33,617 bases of DNA from Loigolactobacillus bifermentans DSM 20003 (GTDB lineage Bacteria; Bacillota; Bacilli; Lactobacillales; Lactobacillaceae): positions 1 to 33,617 of the forward strand of contig NZ_AZDA01000005.1 of NCBI RefSeq assembly GCF_001434575.1, read 5' to 3'. This document shows, in pieces, positions 21,919 through 31,200 of the stretch. Each line of letters begins with the position of its first letter. Position 1 is the first letter of the stretch. The position numbers and the translations under genes are program-made. A model generated the notes under the pieces. It was given only the letters and a program-made list of their open reading frames with translations. It made no database searches and was not told the DNA's origin.

Positions 21919-24696
21919 ATGAAAGAAAAAACAACTGCAGCAACTGATCAAATGACTCAACTTGCTGCCATTGCGCCTGATCAGGTCTATGCAACCTTAA
22001 AAGTTGCTGATACAGGCTTAAGCGCCGCCGAAGTGGCAAAACGCCAGGAAAAGTATGGTAAGAACGTCATTGAAAAGGCCGCTAAAGAATCGATGGTCAA
22101 GAAGTTTTTGAAGAACTTTACCAGTTTAATGGCGATTCTATTATGGGTTGGCGGGTTGATCGCCATTTTTGCAGATATGCCGCAATTAGGGATTGCAATT
22201 TGGTTGGTCAACGTGATCAACGGTGTGTTTAGTTTTTGGCAGGAATTTCAGGCCGGAAAAGCAACCGAAGCCCTGAGCCAAATGTTGCCAGCCCATGCGC
22301 GGGTTTTACGGGATGGCAAGCAACAAGACATTTTAGCAGAAGATCTTGTACCAGGTGATACCATTTTGGTTGAAGAAGGGGACAATATTTCCGCAGATGC
22401 CCGGTTGTTGGCTAGCACGAATTTGAAAGTGGACCAATCCACATTAACTGGGGAATCAAACCCAGTTTCAAAGGCCGAACGTGCCGTTGAAAAAACGGAT
22501 GTGACCCATGCAGAACTGAAAAATATGATTTTTACCGGCACTGCTGTTTCCAGTGGGAGTGCCAAGGCCGTGGTGTTGTCAACGGGGATGCAAACTGATT
22601 TTGGGAAAATTGCACGCTTAACGCAAGGAGTCAGTGCTTCTGCCAGTCCTTTGGAAAAAGAATTGGATCGTTTGACACAGCAAATTTCGTTGATTGCGAT
22701 TTCGTTAGGGGTCTTTTTCTTTTTAGCAGCTGTTTTCTTTGTCCATTATCCATTAGCACAATCCTTTATTTTTGCGTTAGGGATGATCGTCGCCTTTATC
22801 CCAGAAGGCCTATTACCCACTGTAACGCTGTCTTTAGCCATGGCGGTTAATCGCATGGCGAAAAAACATGCGTTGGTCAAACAGTTGTCCAGTGTTGAAA
22901 CGTTAGGTGAAACTTCTGTCATTTGTTCTGATAAAACGGGGACTTTGACGCAAAATCAAATGACTGTTAATCATTTGTGGTTACCGACAGGGGAATTGAT
23001 CGTCACTGGCCTAGGCTATGCGCCTGAAGGGACTATTGAACGCAATGGCCAAGTGGTGCAGGCGGCTGATGATAGCGACCTTAACCAATTGGTTCGTGGC
23101 GCTGCTTTAGCCAGTAACGCACGTGTCGTACCACCTGATGCGGAACATGAACGCTATACCGTATTAGGGGACCCAACCGAGGCCTGTTTAACCGTGGTTG
23201 CAGCAAAAGGTGGGTTAAGCCTTGAAACAGAAGGCAAGCGAACCCCACGGATCAAAGAATTACCATTTGATTCTGTGCGGAAGCGTATGACGACTATCCA
23301 CCAAACAGGGGACAAACAAATTGCCTATATCAAAGGGGCACCCAATGAAGTAGTGGCCTTATGTGATCAGATTTTGATCAATGGTGAAATCCAGCCGATG
23401 ACGGATGCCCAACGAGATGAGATCATGACCGCCAATGATGGTTACGCCCGTCAAGGTTTACGAGTACTGGGTGTTGCCACACGTGATGTCACTGCCTTAA
23501 ATGCCGATGATTATACCATCGAAAAAGTGGAACAACAGCTGATCTTTGTGGGGTTAACCGTGATGGCCGATCCACCACGCCCAGAAGTAGCAGCGGCTGT
23601 TGCAGAATGTCATAAAGCCAGCATTCAAATCATTATGGTGACTGGGGATTACGGCTTAACAGCTAAGAGTATTGCGCAGCAAATCGGCATCGTCACGGAC
23701 GATAACGTGCGCGTGGTGACTGGCCAAGAATTAAAAACCATGACGGATGATGAATTGCGTACGGCTTTAAGCGGTGAAATTATTTTCGCCCGCATGGCAC
23801 CTGAACAAAAGTATCGTGTTGTTTCCATGTTGCAAGATATGGATCGCATCGTTGCCGTTACTGGGGATGGGGTAAATGATGCCCCTGCCTTGAAGAAGGC
23901 CGATATTGGGGTGGCCATGGGGATCACCGGCACCGATGTGGCCAAAGAAGCCGCCGATATGATCTTAACGGACGATAACTTTGCTTCAATTGTGCATGCC
24001 ATTGAAGAAGGCCGCACAGTCTTCAACAATATTAAGAAGTTCTTGCTGTATATTTTAAACAGTAATATGTCTGAAGCAGTGCCTTCAGCTGCCTTCTTGT
24101 TCTCACGCGGTGGCATTCCCTTGCCATTAACCGTCATGCAGATTTTATCTGTGGATCTAGGGACCGATATGTTACCAGCCTTAGGGTTAGGCACAGAAAA
24201 AGCGGAACCGGGGACTATGAACAAGCCGCCACGGTCGAAAAAAGAGCGTTTGCTAAGCAAAGGTATTATTGTAAAAGCCTTCTTCTGGTATGGCTTAATG
24301 GCGGCCATTGTTTCGCTAGGCGCGTACTTCTTTGTTAACTTTGCCAATGGCTACACTTTCAGTCATTTAGCCACCAGCGGTGCGGTTTATCGTGAGGCCA
24401 CAACGATGACATTAGCGGCCATCGTCTTTAGTCAAATCGGTGCAGCCATTAACTGTCGGACCTTAAATGAATCCGTGTTTAAAATCGGAATTTTTGGCAA
24501 TCGACGGGTTATTTTTGGGATCGTGTTTGAAGTTGCCTTATTGGCTTGCTTGATCTACTTACCATTTCTACAAGGAATCTTTAATACAGCACCATTACAG
24601 CTTCCTGAATGGATCTTCTTAGTGATCATTCCATTCCCACTGGTACTCATTGAAGAATGCCGTAAATGGTTGGTTCGTCGGAAACAACGTCAATAA
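21919..24696 (+). CDS. P2-type cation-transporting ATPase, Na,K-ATPase-like ion sites
   Basis: This 925-residue pump has the full P2 layout: N-terminal cation-ATPase domain (LKVADTGLSAAEVAKRQEKYG), actuator motif TLTGES, phosphorylation site ICSDKTGTLTQN (Asp near 338), KGAPNEV nucleotide site, VTGDGVNDAPALKKADIGVA hinge and ten membrane segments. Ion-site residues resemble Na,K-ATPase: IPEGLLPTVT in M4 (Glu near 296), NSNMSEAVPS in M5 (Glu near 719) and SVDLGTDMLPALGL in M6 (Asp near 746 and 750). SERCA-type calcium pumps have NVGEV and NLVTDGLPA instead. The transported ion may be Na+, K+ or Ca2+. The start ATG 21919 has AAAGGATTGGA upstream. Confidence 0.9.
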   Translation: MKEKTTAATDQMTQLAAIAPDQVYATLKVADTGLSAAEVAKRQEKYGKNVIEKAAKESMVKKFLKNFTSLMAILLWVGGLIAIFADMPQLGIAIWLVNVINGVFSFWQEFQAGKATEALSQMLPAHARVLRDGKQQDILAEDLVPGDTILVEEGDNISADARLLASTNLKVDQSTLTGESNPVSKAERAVEKTDVTHAELKNMIFTGTAVSSGSAKAVVLSTGMQTDFGKIARLTQGVSASASPLEKELDRLTQQISLIAISLGVFFFLAAVFFVHYPLAQSFIFALGMIVAFIPEGLLPTVTLSLAMAVNRMAKKHALVKQLSSVETLGETSVICSDKTGTLTQNQMTVNHLWLPTGELIVTGLGYAPEGTIERNGQVVQAADDSDLNQLVRGAALASNARVVPPDAEHERYTVLGDPTEACLTVVAAKGGLSLETEGKRTPRIKELPFDSVRKRMTTIHQTGDKQIAYIKGAPNEVVALCDQILINGEIQPMTDAQRDEIMTANDGYARQGLRVLGVATRDVTALNADDYTIEKVEQQLIFVGLTVMADPPRPEVAAAVAECHKASIQIIMVTGDYGLTAKSIAQQIGIVTDDNVRVVTGQELKTMTDDELRTALSGEIIFARMAPEQKYRVVSMLQDMDRIVAVTGDGVNDAPALKKADIGVAMGITGTDVAKEAADMILTDDNFASIVHAIEEGRTVFNNIKKFLLYILNSNMSEAVPSAAFLFSRGGIPLPLTVMQILSVDLGTDMLPALGLGTEKAEPGTMNKPPRSKKERLLSKGIIVKAFFWYGLMAAIVSLGAYFFVNFANGYTFSHLATSGAVYREATTMTLAAIVFSQIGAAINCRTLNESVFKIGIFGNRRVIFGIVFEVALLACLIYLPFLQGIFNTAPLQLPEWIFLVIIPFPLVLIEECRKWLVRRKQRQ

Positions 24697-24700
24697 AAAG

Positions 24701-24737
24701 TTGACCTCCTGTTCAATTTATGATATTCTCATCATAA
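24701..24737 (+). promoter_or_regulatory. tyrA T-box promoter with overlapping dyad
   Basis: TTGACC (24701-24706) and TATTCT (24724-24729) at 17-bp spacing. A perfect 7-bp dyad, TTATGAT-N6-ATCATAA (24718-24737), is centred on the -10. It may be a weak terminator for the ATPase gene just upstream (stop at 24696) or an operator. Confidence 0.5.
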
Positions 24738-24960
24738 TTTAATACGGTTAGATGTCGTTATGATGAATGAACAGTAGAAACATATCTCGGTGTGCAGAGA
24801 ATTGACGGTTGGTGCGAGTCAAGCAGGATATGGATTTGAATTATAATAACGGTATCGCATGATTATTTTGAATAATCGACAAAGAGTGCGGCAAGTTTGC
24901 CGAAGTTGGGTGGTACCACGTTAGAGCGTCCCTGTGAAAACAGGGGGGCTCTTTTTTTAA
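24736..24960 (+). promoter_or_regulatory. T-box riboswitch leader of tyrA-aroK
   Basis: The leader has the standard parts. Stem I has a base helix CGTTAT/ATAACG, AGTA (24772-24775) opposite GAA (24838-24840) as the loop-E pair, an upper helix CATATC/GATATG, and the distal GGTTGGTG. The conserved T-box GGGTGGTACCACG is at 24908-24920. The terminator is a stem of AGAGC and CCCTG with CAGGG and GCTCT (24923-24952) followed by T7. The 3' strand of the specifier loop reads GATTTGAATTATAATAA: TAT (tyrosine, 24842-24844) is the likeliest specifier from context; TTA or TTT cannot be excluded by eye. The genes it controls make tyrosine precursors. Confidence 0.9.
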
Positions 24961-25003
24961 TTTTAACCGGGATTAAATAACAAACGATAAAGGGGGGTTT
25001 AGT

Positions 25004-26101
25004 GTGACAACAGTTGTAATTGAAGGACTGGGCTTGATTGGCGGTTCGTTGGCTTTGGCGATTAAAGAAGGGGTGCCGGACGCCTATTTGATCGGATTGG
25101 ATCAACAAGCGACGACCTTAACTTATGCCAAAGCGCGGGGTCTGATCGACGAAATCGGCAGTGACTTAGCCACAGTGGCACCGCAGGCGGATTTTATTAT
25201 TTTAGCCACACCTGTGGTTTGCATCAATCGTTCCTTACACATTTTGACGCAGGTCACGCTAAAACCGAACGTGATCGTAACGGATACTGGGAGTACCAAG
25301 CAACAAGTGATGGCAGCAGCTCAACCACTGCTGGCACAAGGGGTGACGGTGATTGGTGGCCATCCCATGGCGGGCTCGCACAAATCGGGCGTGCAAGCTG
25401 CAAATATTGACCTTTTTCGGTCGGCTTATTACTTTATTGTGCCGGCAAATGAGCGACAGGTGGCAGCTAGTCAGCGGCTTGAACAACTTTTGACCCCAAC
25501 CCAGGCCAAATTTTTAACCGTTGCACCAGCAGCGCATGACCAGATCGTTGGCATGCTCAGCCACGTTCCGCATATTTTGTCGGCGGCTTTAGTTAATGAG
25601 ACGCGAATCCAGTTTCGCGATTCACCAGCAGCACTTCGGTTAGCAGCTGGGGGATTCAAGGACATGACGCGCATTGCTTCATCTGACCCAGAAATGTGGG
25701 CGGATATCTTATTAACGAATCAGTCGATTATCTTAGGTCAATTAAAATCTTACCAACAACGGATCCAGACCTTAATGACCAGGGTAAATGCCGGTGACCA
25801 TGACGCTTTATTGGACTTTTTCCACCAAGCTAAAGTTACCCGCGACGCGATTCAGCCCAAACAAACAGGTGCGATTCCAGGGTTCCATGATTTATTTGTT
25901 AACATTCCAGACCATACCGGGGCGATTGCCAAGGTAACCAGCTTGCTAGCGCAGGCTGAGATCCAAATTGTTAACATTCAGATTTTAGAGACCCGTGAGG
26001 ACATTAACGGAATTTTGCAATTAACGTTTGCCAGTGCTTCAGATAAGCAACGCGCAACCGTGGCCTTAGAAAATGGCAATGTCACGATTACACAGAAGTA
26101 G
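25004..26101 (+). CDS. tyrA: Prephenate dehydrogenase
   Basis: TyrA converts prephenate to 4-hydroxyphenylpyruvate with NAD, the committed step to tyrosine. The 365-residue protein begins with the Rossmann loop EGLGLIGGSLALAIKEG. Family motifs are IILATPV, VTDTGSTK and GGHPMAGSHKSGV, then the all-helical dimer domain containing LSHVPHILSAALV and AAGGFKDMTRIASSDP. The last 75 residues form an ACT domain (HDLFVNIPDHTGAIAKV, QIVNIQILET), as in feedback-regulated Gram-positive enzymes. The start is GTG 25004 behind AGGGGGG. It is controlled by the T-box leader and followed by aroK after 14 bases. Confidence 0.95.
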   Translation: MTTVVIEGLGLIGGSLALAIKEGVPDAYLIGLDQQATTLTYAKARGLIDEIGSDLATVAPQADFIILATPVVCINRSLHILTQVTLKPNVIVTDTGSTKQQVMAAAQPLLAQGVTVIGGHPMAGSHKSGVQAANIDLFRSAYYFIVPANERQVAASQRLEQLLTPTQAKFLTVAPAAHDQIVGMLSHVPHILSAALVNETRIQFRDSPAALRLAAGGFKDMTRIASSDPEMWADILLTNQSIILGQLKSYQQRIQTLMTRVNAGDHDALLDFFHQAKVTRDAIQPKQTGAIPGFHDLFVNIPDHTGAIAKVTSLLAQAEIQIVNIQILETREDINGILQLTFASASDKQRATVALENGNVTITQK

Positions 26102-26115
26102 AAAGAGGTTATCAT

Positions 26116-26628
26116 ATGTTAAAAGCAATTTTAGTAGGGTTCATGGGCGCCGGTAAAACCACAGTCGGTGGCGTATTAGCAGAACAAGTTGGCTGGGAAC
26201 AAATTGATTTAGATGATGAAATTATTGCAGCAGCTGGCAAACCGATCACTGCGATTTTCGCAGATGATGGCGAAGCAGCTTTCCGTAAATTGGAAACGAC
26301 AGTCTTACAAGCAACGTTCAATAAAACGGGCTTGCTGTCAACCGGGGGTGGTGTGGTTGAATCGGCTGCCAACCGAGATGTATTACAAGCAACGGATATT
26401 CCGGTGGTTTACTTGCAGACCTCAGGCAATGTGGTGTTAGATCGGGTTTCCGGTGATGATAGTCGGCCATTGGTCAATCAACTTGGCCCGGATGGCTTAA
26501 AGGCGCTGTTAGCCAAACGGGAACATTTATACCAAAGTGTTTCAGACTTGGTGATTCGGACGGATGACTTGACCCCTGAAGCAATTAGTGATCAAATTCA
26601 AGCTTATTTAAAAGAGCCTGCTGAATAA
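26116..26628 (+). CDS. aroK: Shikimate kinase
   Basis: AroK phosphorylates shikimate with ATP in the shikimate pathway. The 170-residue length fits. The P-loop is GFMGAGKTTVGG (about residues 8-19); DLDDEI is the shikimate/Mg site; FRKLETTVL and STGGGVVES are conserved substrate-binding stretches; the LID region has DSRPLVNQ. The gene is the second of the T-box-controlled operon. In many lactobacilli aroA lies between tyrA and aroK; it is absent here. ATG 26116 follows AAAGAGGT. Confidence 0.95.
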   Translation: MLKAILVGFMGAGKTTVGGVLAEQVGWEQIDLDDEIIAAAGKPITAIFADDGEAAFRKLETTVLQATFNKTGLLSTGGGVVESAANRDVLQATDIPVVYLQTSGNVVLDRVSGDDSRPLVNQLGPDGLKALLAKREHLYQSVSDLVIRTDDLTPEAISDQIQAYLKEPAE

Positions 26629-26629
26629 C

Positions 26630-26676
26630 AAAAAAGATGCTCGTCCCTATCAACTAAAGGGATCAGCATCTTTTTT
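26630..26676. terminator. Bidirectional terminator between aroK and hflX
   Basis: A 12-bp outer stem (26630-26641 with 26665-26676) and an inner TCCCT/AGGGA pairing form a long hairpin with A6 and T6 flanks. It serves both converging genes. Confidence 0.9.
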
Positions 26677-26688
26677 GTGTGCAGGTGA

Positions 26689-27963
26689 TTAATCAGTGAC
26701 TTCAAACTGAGCCAAACGTTGGGCGTCGATCGGCGTGACGCTGGCCACGATTTTAGTGCCAGTTGCATCATAATCCTGTGATTGTACACTGGCATGTTCG
26801 TTTAAATAGTCCACCCATTTGCCGTCCGCATACGGAACTAAATAGGTAAGCACTTGATGATCGGCAAATAGTAACTTCGTGATCAAGTCGCTGAGTTGTT
26901 GTAAGGAAGCCGGATCATTGGCAGAATAGATCAGGTCATGTTCGCTGTTTACTTGCGGGAACTTGGTATCTGGACGCAGGTCAGCTTTATTGTAGGCATA
27001 GATCATTGGAATATCGTGAATGTCCAATTCGGCCAAGGTTTGTTCCGTCACTTGGACCATTTGCTCATAGTTAGGATCAGAATAATCGATGACTTGAACT
27101 AATAAATCCGCCTGAGCCGCTTCAGCCAACGTGGAACGAAACGCCTTGATCAGTTGCGTGGGCAATTTGCTCACAAAACCAACCGTGTCACTTAAGAGGA
27201 ACTTTTGGTGGCTCGGAAGATGGATCTCACGCACACTGGTATCTAACGTAGCAAACAGCATATCTTTTTCAAAAACTTGTTTGCTTGGCGCTTCATCAAA
27301 AAGCTGCAGTAAGCCATTCATGGTGGTTGACTTGCCGGCATTGGTGTACCCGACTAAGGCAACTGTTGGCAGTTCTTGTTTATCACGCTGTTGGCGCTTC
27401 GTCGCCTGAGCCACATCGAGCTGGGCCAATTCTTTCCGAATCTGGGCAATGTGATGTTTAATGGTCCGTTGGTTTAATTCCAGTTTGGTTTCACCACTCC
27501 CACGATTGGCGAAGCCTGGACCGCCACCTTGTTGCATTAAGTTGGCTTGTCCACCTACGCGCAGCCGTGGCAACCGATACCGCAATTGTGCGATTTGAAC
27601 TTGGAGTTGTGCTTCGCGAGAATGTGCTCGGTTGGCGAAAATCGCTAAAATCAAGCCAGTCCGATCCATGATCTTCACATCAGGCAAAGCTTGGTCTAAG
27701 TTGCTCATTTGTGCAGGGGTCAATTCATCATTTAAAACTAAAAATTCAGCATTTTTTTCAGCGGCCAGGCCTTTGATTTCATCGATTTTGCCGACACCAA
27801 AATAAGTGCCAGCATTAATGCGTTCGAGATTTTGAAAAACTTCACCAACAACTGTCATCCCATTGGCCTTTACCAGTTCAGCCAGTTCTTGGACTTCATA
27901 ATCGAAATTGGTGGCCTGTAAATTAACGCCGCCAATCAAAACGTTAGGAGCTTCATTGAGCAT
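26689..27963 (-). CDS. hflX: GTPase HflX
   Basis: HflX is a ribosome-binding GTPase that splits or rescues stalled 70S ribosomes under stress. The 424-residue protein has the N-terminal HflX domain (LAELVKANGMTVVGEVFQNL, GKIDEIKGL, NDELTPAQMSNLDQ and the ILAIFANRAHSREAQLQVQ region), a glycine-rich linker (GGPGFANRGSGETKLELN) and a G domain: VGYTNAGKST (G1), DTVGFVSKLP (G3) and YNKADLR (G4). A ~65-residue C-terminal domain follows. The start at 27963 has AAAGGAA upstream. It is monocistronic. Confidence 0.95.
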   Translation of the reverse strand: MLNEAPNVLIGGVNLQATNFDYEVQELAELVKANGMTVVGEVFQNLERINAGTYFGVGKIDEIKGLAAEKNAEFLVLNDELTPAQMSNLDQALPDVKIMDRTGLILAIFANRAHSREAQLQVQIAQLRYRLPRLRVGGQANLMQQGGGPGFANRGSGETKLELNQRTIKHHIAQIRKELAQLDVAQATKRQQRDKQELPTVALVGYTNAGKSTTMNGLLQLFDEAPSKQVFEKDMLFATLDTSVREIHLPSHQKFLLSDTVGFVSKLPTQLIKAFRSTLAEAAQADLLVQVIDYSDPNYEQMVQVTEQTLAELDIHDIPMIYAYNKADLRPDTKFPQVNSEHDLIYSANDPASLQQLSDLITKLLFADHQVLTYLVPYADGKWVDYLNEHASVQSQDYDATGTKIVASVTPIDAQRLAQFEVTD

Positions 27964-27992
27964 ATGCGGTTCCTTTCTTGATGCTAGAGTAC

Positions 27993-28022
27993 GAACAGTG
28001 AAAACGTACGTTCATTGTAACA
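27993..28022 (-). promoter_or_regulatory. hflX promoter and adjoining dyad
   Basis: On the minus strand TGTTACAAT (28022-28014) is an extended -10. Overlapping and downstream of it is a dyad ACAGTGAA-N8-TTCATTGT (27995-28018, one mismatch), with ACGTACGT in its centre, a possible stress-response operator. No clear -35 was found. Confidence 0.4.
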
Positions 28023-28060
28023 TGGCATAAAATAGACAGCAATTTTACAGCCCTATAAAA

Positions 28061-28115
28061 AATATCCATGATGGATATTGAAAGTCCTTGACAAATGTTG
28101 TCAAACGAGTATGAT
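28061..28115 (+). promoter_or_regulatory. MMPL gene promoter with two palindromes
   Basis: The promoter is TTGACA (28088-28093) and TATGAT (28110-28115) at 16-bp spacing. The -35 lies within a perfect dyad TTGACA-N5-TGTCAA (28088-28104). Nine bases further upstream is a perfect 19-bp palindrome, AATATCCAT-G-ATGGATATT (28061-28079). Both are candidate operators; MMPL genes of this kind are often controlled by TetR-type repressors, but none is encoded next to it. Confidence 0.65.
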
Positions 28116-28200
28116 ATGTTTTCGTAAAGAAGTCTCAAAAGCTTTGAAATTTACAGTAGGATTTTTATAAACAGTTGGGTATGAAGGGGGACAAATTTAG

Positions 28201-31200
28201 ATGAAACGGTTTTTAGAGCGCCATGGGGGTGCTTTGATAGCATGGATCGTGGTTGTGGTTTTGGCATTAGTGATGATGCCGAATACTACCCGGTTGATTC
28301 GTGAATACGGTCAAACCAAGATTCCAGCAAGTGCGCAAAGTCAGGTTGCCGATACGATCCAAAATGGTTGGGGGCGTGGTCAAGGGAATACCCGCCAAGT
28401 TGTGGTGGTGTTTAACAATGGTAAGCACGCCTTAACCGCCACCCAAAAGGAAAATATCGCGCAAACGATTCAAAATTTCCGTGATAATCAAAAACATTAC
28501 CACATTAAAGATGTTTTAGCGGCCAGTGATAACGCTGAGACCAAGAAGCAGTTGGTGTCTAAGGACAAGTCCACAGAACTGGTTCAGTTGTTGGTGTCTA
28601 AAAAGGATACCGTTCGGCAAATGAATGCCGACATTACCAAAGCAGCGAAAACCAACGGTGTGAAGACGTATGTCACAGGTAGCGATATTTTAAATGATGA
28701 TTTCGATAAAGCAACCGCCGATGGCATCAAGAAAACCGAAGTCATTGCGGCGGTGTTCATCTTTATTGTCTTAATTATTGTGTTCCGGTCACCAATCGTA
28801 CCAGTGATCTCACTGTTAACCGTTGGGGTGTCCGTCTTAACATCATTAAGCATTGTCATGAACTTGGTCGATTACTTTGGGTTCCCATTGTCATCCTTTA
28901 CCCAAGTCTTCATGGTCGTGGTCTTATTCGGGATCGGGACGGATTATAACATTCTCCTGTATGATCAGTTTAAGGAAGAACTCAGTAGTGGCGCCAGTGC
29001 CGTAGCAGCGACTAAAAAGGCCCGGCGGATTGCTGGCCGGACGATTTTGTACAGTGGCTCTTCCGTTTTGATTGGGTTTACGGCGCTAGCCTTAGCGAAA
29101 TTCTCAATTTATCGTTCTGCCGTCGGGGTTGCCGTCGGGGTTGCGGTACTGTTATTAGTATTGCTGACCTTAAACCCCTTCTTCATGGCCATGTTAGGTC
29201 AGAAAATGTTCTGGCCAATCAAGGGCTTTAAAGGTGGCAGCACCAGTCGCTTGTGGCACGGCTTGTCGCGGCGCTCTGTGTTCCATCCCTTTATTTCATT
29301 GGCCATTGTCTTAGTAGTCACTGTGCCATTTTTATTCATGTATAGTAATCATTTAAATTATGATACGTTAGATGAATTAAGTGACAGTTTACCCGCCAAG
29401 CAAGGGTTCCATGTGGTCCAAGATCATTTTTCAAAAGGGACTGCTGAACCGTCAACCCTTTATATCAAGAGCTCACACAACTTAAGTCAAGAGCAATATT
29501 TGAAGCTGATCGATCAGGTCACCAAGAAGCTGCAAAAAGCGGATGGCGTGAAAACTGTGGCGTCTGTGACGCAACCAGGGGGCAGTGCGATTAGCAAGTT
29601 GTATGTCAACAACCAGTTGGGCACCGTTACCAAAGGGATGAAGAGCGCTGGTAAAGGGCTTAACAAAGTGAATAAAGGCTTGAATACAGCCAGTGACAAA
29701 CTTGGTAGTAGCAATATGAGTAGTGGTTTGTCCAGCGTGCAACAATTAATTGATGGCACGGACCAGTTAACCACTGGGAGCAAACAGATCTCCAGTGGTG
29801 CAGGACAGTTAGCCAGCGGTGCAAACACCCTCAGTGGCGGTTTAAACACCTTAAACAGTTCGACTGGGACATTAGCAGCCGGCGTCACAGAATTAACCAG
29901 CGGCGCTTATGTGCTGGATAACGGCTTAGGTCAATATACCAGTGGGGTCAGTTCATTAAACAGTGGTCTGGGCACGTTAGCAAACAATAGTAGTAAGTTA
30001 ACTGCTGGGGTCAACACGTTAAGTTCAGCTGGACAACAATTACCGTTAGCAGTGGCTGGGCTTACGGCTTATAACACACAGATCAACAAGGGCGTTGGCA
30101 CGATTATGTCCAGTTTAAATGCCCAACAAAGTAAAATGAACGACTTATCATCCGGTGTTAGCCAGTTAAACAGTTTGGCCAGCCAAGCCGCTGCTTTAAA
30201 GAAGCAAGTCGATCAAGCGAAGCAAATTGAACCTGAACTAACCAAGATGATGACCTTATTAAATAGTTTACAGTCTGCTAAGTCGCAGATCAGCAGTTTG
30301 CAAACCAAGGCCAACACGTTAAAGAGTACCCAAAGTACATTAAAGACGGCATTAACGTCAATTGGCACGCATGATGCCAGTGCCATCGGTGCCGATAAGA
30401 CAATTGTTGCAGCAGCACAAAAAATTGTTGATGATGATAGTGCCACAGCAGCTTCAAAAGCGCAGGCGCAAACGATTATTACGACAGCAAATAATAACGT
30501 GAATAACAATTTAAGCACTAACGTTAAAACGTTATCTAGTTTGAACCAACAAATGAGCAACTTGGAAGTACCAGATATGTCTGGTTTAAATAGTTTAGTC
30601 GATCAATTGCCAAGTGACAGTCAGATCAGCAGCTTAAAGCAGCAGTTAAGCAGTATGACGACCATGCTAGATAATGCGGATAAAATGTTAAGTGCAACCA
30701 GCGATTTATCTGCTGAAACCAAGCAATTGAATCAATTACCAACCATGTTAAGTCAGTTAACCAGCGGTTTGAGTCAATTACAAACGGCTTCTGGTTCTGC
30801 CGCTAGTGTAGCCCAACAATTGAACAGCCAAGTCAATGGCAGCGGCGTGGATACCAGCAGTGCAGCGACGATTCAAGCGACGATCGGTAATTCACAATTT
30901 ACCAGCCAGATCAGTCAATTAACCAGTGGGTTGCAACAGTACATCAGTGGTGTTGATCAAGCCGCAACGGGGGCAAGCACGTTAAATGCTAGCTCTTCTG
31001 CTTTACAAAGTGGTGCCAACCAATTGGCTGGCGGCTTAAATCAAATGAATCAAAAAGTACCTGCTTTAACCAGTGGTGTGAGCCAATTGGCAACTGGGGC
31101 GAACCAGTTAGCCAGTGGGGCCACCCAATTAGGCAACAAAGCGCCTCAATTAACGGCTGGTTTGATTCAAGTGAACAATGGTCAACGTACGATGTACACC

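Noticed and set aside
23649-24347. 232-codon open frame on the minus strand inside the P-type ATPase gene
   Set aside because: It is a shadow of a strongly conserved gene on the plus strand; it has no RBS or family resemblance.
24736-24960. tRNA-like sequence upstream of tyrA
   Set aside because: The conserved motifs identify a T-box leader; no tRNA cloverleaf was found here or elsewhere in the window.
29514-29888. Minus-strand open frames within the MMPL repeat region
   Set aside because: Repetitive serine/leucine codons create long antisense frames by composition; no start site or family features.
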